From: JAIXWP01 sp049318685
GTDB lineage: Bacteria; Bacteroidota; Bacteroidia; Flavobacteriales_D; Sanyastnellaceae
Length of the DNA: 18,752 nt
Assembly: GCA_049318685.1 (NCBI GenBank)
Contig: JBMOFW010000034.1
Coordinates: 1 to 18,752, forward strand
Direction: 5' to 3'
Part shown: piece after piece, positions 14,780-18,752 of the stretch
Numbering within the stretch: the first letter of the stretch is position 1
How the letters are laid out: the number at the start of each line of letters is the position of its first letter
Translations under genes and position numbers: made by a program
Notes under the pieces: model-generated
The model's database searches: none
The model's input: the letters and a program-made list of their open reading frames with translations, nothing else
What the model was told of the DNA's origin: nothing

Positions 14780-16297
14780 ATGGCTGCTGGGTTCAATATT
14801 GTTTCATTGTTCTTTCACCAAGCGAGCAAGTCGCCCAAGCGTTTGGCCATTGTGGATAAGCGTGAGCAAATTGATTTTGAGGATTTGGCCGATGAAGTGT
14901 GCATGGCTGCTGCGCATTTCTTGGCAAAAGGGATTAAACCAGGCGATCGCGTTTTGGTGTTTGTGCCCATGAGTGTGCGTCTATACGTGAAGGTTTTGGC
15001 CTTGTTTTATATCGGAGCCACGGCTGTTTTTCTTGACGAATGGGTGAATCGTGATCGACTGAATGTCTGTTGTAAAATTGCTGACTGCAAGGGGTTTATT
15101 GCTCCCTGGTATTTGCGCGTTCCTGCTTTTTTTCTTTCGAAAGAAGTACGTCGCATTCCCATTTGGTTTTCTGAGAAGAAAGTTGTCGGACCTAAGGCCG
15201 AACGATCATTCGGTATTGATGCAAACACAGAAACCGCGCTGATTACGTTCACCACAGGAAGCACGGGAACACCAAAGGCGGCTAAGCGAACACATGATTT
15301 TTTGAAAGCGCAATTTGATGTATTGCAAACGGAGCTTGACCCGATAGAAGGTGAAGTGGATATGCCCGTACTTCCTATTGTTTTGATGCTCAATTTGGGT
15401 TTTGGAGTGACCTCTGTCATTGCAGATTGGAAATCATCGAAACCGACTGAAATGGATCCTAATCGGATTTGGCAACAAATAGAAAGGTATAGTGTGAATC
15501 GATTGACGAGTTCACCCTATTTTTTGTTGCGCCTGAGTCAATATGTAAGAAAAAGTGGAAAGAACACCGAAGTCATTAAAAAATTATTTACCGGTGGCGC
15601 ACCGGTCTTTCCGCGAGAGGCGGAGCAATATTTACTCGGATTTCCTACCGCAAGGATTTCTGTCGTTTATGGTTCGACCGAGTCGGAGCCAATTAGCGCC
15701 ATCGATGCGCGATTGTTGATTGCGCAGCAAGCGGCGTCCGTTTCCATCGGTTTGCCTGTCGGTGACGTACACCCGAAAACAGCGTTGCGGATTATTTCTT
15801 GGAAGGATGATGTGATCGAAGTGGATGAACAAGGTTTTGTACAAATGGAATTGGCTTCAGGCGAGATTGGTGAGATTGTGGTAGCGGGTCCGCACGTTCT
15901 ACGGGAGTATTTTAACAATCCGGAAGCCTTGAGAAGAAATAAAATATTCATAGGAGAAAAATGTTGGCATCGTACAGGAGATAGTGGCTTTGTGGACGCC
16001 TTGGGAAAGCTCTATTTGACAGGTCGATGCAAACAGCTTTTTGAAGAAAATGGTCAGTTATATTCTCCATTTATTTTGGAGAATTTGGTGCGTACAATTC
16101 TCGGAGTACGCTTTGGAACGGTGATGAAGCGCGATGGCGTGGTGAGAGCATACTTAGAAGTAGATGGTGAATTTGATGCTGTACGTTTCCAGAATGTTAT
16201 GGCAGATCGCGGGTTAAATACCGTTGAGATTATTGAGATGAATTCTATCCCAAGAGACAAACGTCATTTTTCAAAGATTGATTATGATCGGTTGTGA
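14780..16297 (+). CDS. AMP-dependent acyl synthetase/ligase, OleC-like
   Basis: The product is 505 aa. ANL-family motifs are in order: the ATP loop TFTTGSTGTPKAAKRTH (156-172), YGSTESEP (297-304), WHRTGDSGFVD (396-406) and LTGR (413-416). The C-terminal PRDKRHFSKIDYDRL carries Lys499 in the catalytic lysine position. The C terminus (RHFSKI rather than TxxGKI) and the YGSTESEPISAI segment resemble OleC-type enzymes and fatty-acid ligases near them more than classical acyl-CoA synthetases. It would adenylate a carboxylate and either pass it to CoA or, if truly OleC-like, close a beta-lactone. OleA, OleB and OleD partners are not in the window, so olefin synthesis is not supported. As last gene of the block it could provide the acyl donor for the GNAT-like protein. 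Confidence 0.87.
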   Translation: MAAGFNIVSLFFHQASKSPKRLAIVDKREQIDFEDLADEVCMAAAHFLAKGIKPGDRVLVFVPMSVRLYVKVLALFYIGATAVFLDEWVNRDRLNVCCKIADCKGFIAPWYLRVPAFFLSKEVRRIPIWFSEKKVVGPKAERSFGIDANTETALITFTTGSTGTPKAAKRTHDFLKAQFDVLQTELDPIEGEVDMPVLPIVLMLNLGFGVTSVIADWKSSKPTEMDPNRIWQQIERYSVNRLTSSPYFLLRLSQYVRKSGKNTEVIKKLFTGGAPVFPREAEQYLLGFPTARISVVYGSTESEPISAIDARLLIAQQAASVSIGLPVGDVHPKTALRIISWKDDVIEVDEQGFVQMELASGEIGEIVVAGPHVLREYFNNPEALRRNKIFIGEKCWHRTGDSGFVDALGKLYLTGRCKQLFEENGQLYSPFILENLVRTILGVRFGTVMKRDGVVRAYLEVDGEFDAVRFQNVMADRGLNTVEIIEMNSIPRDKRHFSKIDYDRL

Positions 16298-16308
16298 TGT
16301 AAAATTTG
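16278..16308 (+). promoter_or_regulatory. Candidate promoter for the cytochrome c lipoprotein
   Basis: TTG at 16278-16280 and AAAATTTG at 16301-16308 (one mismatch to TAnnTTTG) are 20 bases apart, ahead of the ATG at 16322. If real, the cytochrome can be expressed apart from the lipid genes. The -33 element lies in the ligase coding region. A match of this quality can occur by chance in AT-rich DNA. Confidence 0.3.
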
Positions 16309-16321
16309 TTTATTTTTCAGC

Positions 16322-16654
16322 ATGAAAAAGATCATATACGTTTCTATTGCATTGATGGCTGTGGGATGCGCGGCATCAAAGAGCTTGGCTCCGACACAAG
16401 GTGATGTTGACCGTGTGAGCAGTAAGTTTTCGGGCTATACGCTTGCAGACTTGGAACAAGGAAAAAAACTCTATGAAGAGAATTGCGGCCTGTGCCACAA
16501 ACTCTACAAACCTTCGCAAGAGAATGAACAAGGATGGAATAGGATCGTTCCTGAAATGGTGAAAAAAACCAATCGCAAACAAGCGAAAGAGGCAGTGAAT
16601 GCAGAAGGGGAAGAATTGATCAGGAAGTATCTCATTACGATGTCAGGTAAATAA
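16322..16654 (+). CDS. Small monohaem cytochrome c lipoprotein
   Basis: The product is 110 aa. A lipoprotein signal (MKKIIYVSIALMAVGC) places lipidated Cys16 after a short hydrophobic core, so the mature protein would be tethered on the periplasmic side. A single class I haem-binding motif, NCGLCHKLY (Cys55, Cys58, His59), follows a helix GKKLYEEN typical of cytochrome c N termini. Met79 in VPEM is a plausible sixth haem ligand. It lies 24 bases after the acyl ligase on the same strand, so it may be the last gene of the block or have its own promoter. It probably carries electrons in the periplasm; its redox partner is not visible. Convergent with higA, whose stop is 11 bases away. Confidence 0.87.
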   Translation: MKKIIYVSIALMAVGCAASKSLAPTQGDVDRVSSKFSGYTLADLEQGKKLYEENCGLCHKLYKPSQENEQGWNRIVPEMVKKTNRKQAKEAVNAEGEELIRKYLITMSGK

Positions 16655-16665
16655 AACAGACGTAT

Positions 16666-17022
16666 CTAGTACTCCTGTATCAATACTTCTGCTGGAATAT
16701 TGAGCGCGACATTCAATTTTCGAATCATTTCCAGCGAGAGCTTGCGTTTTTTGTTGAGCACTTCACTCACATGACTTTTGTGACCAATGAAAGGCTCTAG
16801 GTCCTTTTGCTTATATCCCAATTGATCCATCCGAAACTTGATGGCTTGAACGGGGTCGGGCAGAGGCATCACGTATTTTTCGGTCTCGTATTTATCGATC
16901 AACAAGGTGAGCAATTCCAACTCATCACCATCGGGGGTGTGTTTTTTGGCATCGCGCACCTCGTTGATACGGGCCAAAGCGATGCGATAATCCTTTTCGG
17001 ATTTGATGACTTTCAACTGCAT
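16666..17022 (-). CDS. higA: HigA/YgjM-type XRE-family antitoxin-like regulator, apparently without a toxin partner
   Basis: The product is 118 aa from the ATG at 17022. A TTG at 17040 would extend it by six residues, but that codon overlaps the -7 promoter box and is rejected. The N-terminal half is helical and acidic. The C-terminal half (about 59-115) is a HigA-type helix-turn-helix: VQAIKFRMDQLGYKQKDLEP, then GHKSHVSEVLNKKRKLSLEM and ALNIPAEVLIQ, very like E. coli YgjM/HigA in order and length. HigA proteins neutralise HigB mRNA interferases and repress their own promoter. No HigB-like frame exists upstream (17023-17302) or downstream. It is therefore an orphan antitoxin or a free-standing repressor. 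A palindrome lies 32-46 bases upstream of the start. Confidence 0.85.
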   Translation of the reverse strand: MQLKVIKSEKDYRIALARINEVRDAKKHTPDGDELELLTLLIDKYETEKYVMPLPDPVQAIKFRMDQLGYKQKDLEPFIGHKSHVSEVLNKKRKLSLEMIRKLNVALNIPAEVLIQEY

Positions 17023-17037
17023 GTGTTTTGCTTTGCG

Positions 17038-17068
17038 CAAAGATAGTTTGTTGTTCCCAATTTGGGAA
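17038..17068 (-). promoter_or_regulatory. higA promoter -7 box with 15-bp palindromic operator
   Basis: On the minus strand TATCTTTG (17045 to 17038) matches the TAnnTTTG -7 consensus exactly. Just upstream is the perfect palindrome TTCCCAA-T-TTGGGAA (17054-17068), located between the expected -33 and -7 positions, where a repressor would block RNA polymerase. Autoregulation by HigA is the simple reading. A further 12-bp palindrome CTTTGCGCAAAG (17031-17042) overlaps the -7 box. No good -33 TTG at normal spacing is seen. Confidence 0.6.
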
Positions 17069-17302
17069 ATGTGTTTGTCCCCCCCAGTTCTCTCTATCTA
17101 AAACCTCATGGAAATTTGTTTCTATTTATACCTGTTTCAAGTAGTCAGGAATTTTTTTTAAATAGATGGCTCGTGGAGCATTAAACCTGAATAAAGCATT
17201 AAGGAAACCCCCATTCGCTCAAGGCTTCTTCGCTTCGATCTACAGCCGCGACTTAAGATTTTTTCTCGTGAACAAACTATCCTGCACTTAGAGTAATTAG
17301 AT
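17069..17302. other. Intergenic region, no gene recognised
   Basis: About 230 bp between the end of the minus-strand outer-membrane gene and the higA operator. Both strands are interrupted by stops. I see no tRNA, no HigB remnant and no convincing terminator for the gene ending at 17303. A C7 run (17080-17086) and an A/T-rich stretch are the only notable composition features. Confidence 0.5.
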
Positions 17303-18166
17303 TTACTTCGAACCAAAAGCAATCCCTACGCCTAAACTCGCGTAGCCAGAATCCATTCCTCCGGGTAATATACAATAACCGATAGATATAGCGCCAAAAC
17401 CAGAATTAATGAACAGTCCAAACTCAATGTCTAATCCTTCTTTTGAAGTTGTTTCATCAATTACCCATTGATTTGTGTTTAGATTAGAAAGGTCATATTC
17501 GTATATATAGTTAGCCATTCCTGAGCCCATCCCAACAAACAAGTGTAATCCGTCCTGCCTGTTCCATTTCTTCAATCGATATTGAGTTCCGAACATGAAG
17601 GAACCTCTTCGGTAGTCAGAGTTTCCGGTCCAAGAGTAGTCGTTTACATAGAAATTATTATTATCGACCATATAATTGGCATACTGCAATCGATAGTGGG
17701 GTCCGTTGTTTCCAAAATATGCTTTGTTGCCACGAAGAGAAGTATAGAAGCCCCACTTTTTATAGCTTAGTCTCGCATCTAAACCGAATACACCGTACAT
17801 TCCATAATTAGTTAGAATTGAAAACTTCAAGGATTCCTGGTTCGGGTTTGACTCTATGACCGTGTTGCCCGATTCTTCAAGTGGTGGCGCGGGCGCGGGT
17901 GGGGGTGACGTGGGAGATGAAGCGGAGCTGTTGAACACGTCCTTAGTCCCGTTAGCGTATTTAATTAAAAGCACTTCTGCTTTTTTAATTGAATAAACAG
18001 GACCTGAATCACCTTGATCTGATCTACGGTATTCAATTTCAGTTTCTGTTATCTTAATCACTTTTACAGTGAGCTCATCACCGTTTTTTTTAATGATTAG
18101 ATCTTGTGTGTGCGCGTTGATAGAAATCGCAAACAATACGATTATAATAGGAATAATTTTTTTCAT
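17303..18166 (-). CDS. Putative outer-membrane beta-barrel protein with N-terminal beta domain and Pro-rich linker
   Basis: The product is 287 aa from the ATG at 18166; an upstream TTG at 18175 is not needed, since MKKIIPIIIVLFAISINAHTQ is a complete signal peptide. Residues 22-78 form a small beta-rich unit beginning DLIIKKNGDELTVKVIKIT and ending VLLIKYANGTKDVF, a segment common at the start of secreted Bacteroidetes proteins of unknown role. A Ser/Pro/Ala linker follows (about 80-96, with PPPAPAPP). Residues 113-287 alternate in a manner suggesting eight or so beta strands, with Tyr/Trp-rich turns and a C terminus GVGIAFGSK. Outer-membrane location is inferred. The gene starts 10 bases after the lipoprotein gene upstream of it, so the two are probably one transcript. 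No function assigned. Confidence 0.75.
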   Translation of the reverse strand: MKKIIPIIIVLFAISINAHTQDLIIKKNGDELTVKVIKITETEIEYRRSDQGDSGPVYSIKKAEVLLIKYANGTKDVFNSSASSPTSPPPAPAPPLEESGNTVIESNPNQESLKFSILTNYGMYGVFGLDARLSYKKWGFYTSLRGNKAYFGNNGPHYRLQYANYMVDNNNFYVNDYSWTGNSDYRRGSFMFGTQYRLKKWNRQDGLHLFVGMGSGMANYIYEYDLSNLNTNQWVIDETTSKEGLDIEFGLFINSGFGAISIGYCILPGGMDSGYASLGVGIAFGSK

Positions 18167-18176
18167 GACATTCAAA

Positions 18177-18536
18177 TTATTGTCCTAAGCCGAGAATGCG
18201 GCAAGGATAAGTAAGTGTTTCCGTTCCCTCCCAATAGTAGCTGCCTGAAGTGCAATAATAACTTACTGTTTCGCCGGGAACTCCTGTGTAGACTACGCAA
18301 CCAGTTTTATCGGAACATTCTATTGGCGCTAAACTTCTCGATTGATTTATAGTACCAATGAATGACCCATTCACGGTAACCGTTATTGGGCCTGACCAGG
18401 TGATTGATCTGTAGAATGAAAGTTCGTATGCGTCTTCTCCCCCTCGTCCATGAGTGGTGGTAGTTGGCTCAGGAATTTCTTTTTCACAAGAGGAGAAAAT
18501 CATAAGGGAAAGCAAAAGGAGAGACGCTATTTTCAT
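18177..18536 (-). CDS. Small lipoprotein of unknown function
   Basis: The product is 119 aa. The signal MKIASLLLLSLMIFSSC gives a lipobox with lipidated Cys17, followed by an acidic and Thr-rich tether (EKEIPEPTTTT). The rest is beta-rich with four Cys at about residues 73, 79, 93 and 111, which could form two disulphides in the periplasm or at the surface. I do not recognise the family. It is the first gene of a two-gene minus-strand unit with the putative outer-membrane protein that follows, which suggests that the two act together at the envelope. A TACATTGA element about 20-27 bases upstream is a poor -7 match and is not called. Confidence 0.75.
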   Translation of the reverse strand: MKIASLLLLSLMIFSSCEKEIPEPTTTTHGRGGEDAYELSFYRSITWSGPITVTVNGSFIGTINQSRSLAPIECSDKTGCVVYTGVPGETVSYYCTSGSYYWEGTETLTYPCRILGLGQ

Positions 18537-18666
18537 TTGATGGAAAATTTAATATTCAATGTATTAAGAGAAGAAGCGAACCGACACCTAATCTCAGGGG
18601 AGAGAAAAGTCAAGTCAAAGCTAACTTAAGCTTTGTTTTATAGGGTGGGTTTTGTACCCTTGAATT

Positions 18667-18687
18667 GTTATTTTAGGTTGAAATAAC
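18667..18687. repeat. Inverted repeat closely similar to the one ahead of the lipid cluster
   Basis: GTTATTTT, five bases, GAAATAAC. The element at 5889-5909 has the same two 8-mers with the same 5-base spacing, and two of the five central bases also agree (18 of 21 identical). Both have a second, mutually exclusive inverted repeat that reuses the right arm or centre. They could bind the same protein. Only these two copies were noticed in the window. Confidence 0.4.
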
Positions 18688-18710
18688 AACCTGATTTTTC
18701 ATCATTTGTG

Positions 18711-18752
18711 ATGAATAGCAATGGATTATTTAGCCAAGAAATAGATGGTTCG
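18711..18752 (+). CDS. Possible start of a plus-strand gene running off the right edge
   Basis: An ATG at 18711 opens a frame of 14 codons (MNSNGLFSQEIDGS) to the window end. It is too short to judge by content. The start lies in the right arm of a 7-bp hairpin and 23 bases after the inverted repeat at 18667-18687, an arrangement like that ahead of the gene at 5920. The minus strand is also open in one frame here, so this is only a possibility. Confidence 0.15.
   Translation, partial: MNSNGLFSQEIDGS

Larger units (their letters stand above)
18537..18752. other. Hairpin-rich intergenic region at the right edge
   Basis: Four inverted repeats are visible: AAAGCT / AGCTTT (18617-18622, 18629-18634); TTGTTATTT / AAATAACAA (starting 18665, ending 18689); AGGTTG / CAACCT (18675-18680, 18687-18692) followed by GATTTTT, which on the plus strand looks like a weak terminator; and TTCATCA / TGATGAA (18698-18704, 18709-18715). 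The second and third share bases and cannot fold together. No complete gene lies here. Confidence 0.5.

Noticed and set aside
15007..15420. A 137-codon minus-strand open frame opposite the ligase gene
   Set aside because: Antisense to the ANL ATP-binding region; translation has no family features.
5920..16297. A complete archaeal-type ether lipid pathway
   Set aside because: UbiA, CdsA-like and CDP-alcohol transferase proteins are suggestive, but no geranylgeranylglyceryl phosphate synthase or glycerol-1-phosphate dehydrogenase is present, and the UbiA second motif differs from that of DGGGP synthases.
14780..16297. An olefin (ole) biosynthesis cluster
   Set aside because: Only the OleC-like ligase is present; there are no OleA thiolase, OleB hydrolase or OleD reductase genes nearby.
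17023..17302. A HigB toxin gene upstream of higA
   Set aside because: All three minus-strand frames have early stops and none shows RelE/HigB residues; the space is taken by a promoter and operator.
1..18752. CRISPR arrays, insertion sequences, tRNA or rRNA genes
   Set aside because: No regularly spaced direct repeats, transposase motifs, terminal inverted repeats with target duplications, or cloverleaf/rRNA sequences were seen.

Overview
The window looks like a chromosomal segment of a Bacteroidota bacterium, probably from the Flavobacteriales or a nearby order. The evidence is a secreted protein with a type IX secretion (T9SS) C-terminal sorting domain, a hybrid-type sensor with a two-component-regulator propeller and Y_Y_Y domain, an ECF sigma factor paired with a TM-plus-beta-barrel protein, and promoter-like sequences of the Bacteroidetes TTTG / TAnnTTTG type. 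No rRNA, tRNA, insertion sequence, prophage or CRISPR array was recognised.

Layout. (1) 1-2839, minus strand: a large membrane sensor histidine kinase, cut by the left edge inside its ATPase domain. (2) 2898-3839, plus strand, divergent: a secreted PKD-domain protein with a T9SS sorting tail, followed by a strong intrinsic terminator. (3) 3905-5889: an ECF sigma factor and, two bases later, a protein with a short cytoplasmic head, one TM helix, a periplasmic linker and a C-terminal beta-barrel-like domain. This is the architecture of dual membrane-spanning anti-sigma factors. (4) 5920-16297: nine tightly packed genes with overlaps or gaps of 2-4 bases: a class I HMG-CoA reductase-like enzyme, a UbiA-family prenyltransferase, a rifampin-phosphotransferase-sized PEP-synthase-like dikinase, a CdsA-type cytidylyltransferase, a CDP-alcohol phosphatidyltransferase, a BtaA/DUF3419 aminocarboxypropyl transferase, a CTP-dependent dolichol/phytol-kinase-like membrane protein, a GNAT-like acyltransferase and an OleC-like acyl-adenylate ligase. 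A promoter-like sequence with an overlapping 20-bp inverted repeat precedes the first gene. (5) 16322-16654: a monohaem cytochrome c lipoprotein, possibly co-transcribed or from its own promoter. (6) 16666-18536, minus strand: an orphan HigA-type regulator with a palindromic operator, and a two-gene unit for a putative outer-membrane protein and a lipoprotein. (7) 18537-18752: intergenic DNA rich in hairpins.

How the genes may work together. The nine-gene block has the parts list of a dedicated lipid pathway. HMG-CoA reductase and UbiA point to an isoprenoid component. The lipid kinase, CdsA-like enzyme and CDP-alcohol transferase form a phosphate, CDP, head-group series. The BtaA-like protein would add a homoserine-type group by ether linkage. 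The ligase and GNAT protein would activate and transfer an acyl group. The dikinase would phosphorylate an unidentified acceptor. No methyltransferase of the BtaB kind is present, so a classical betaine lipid is not the obvious end product. This block is the best candidate in the window for an undescribed system. The final product cannot be read from sequence alone.
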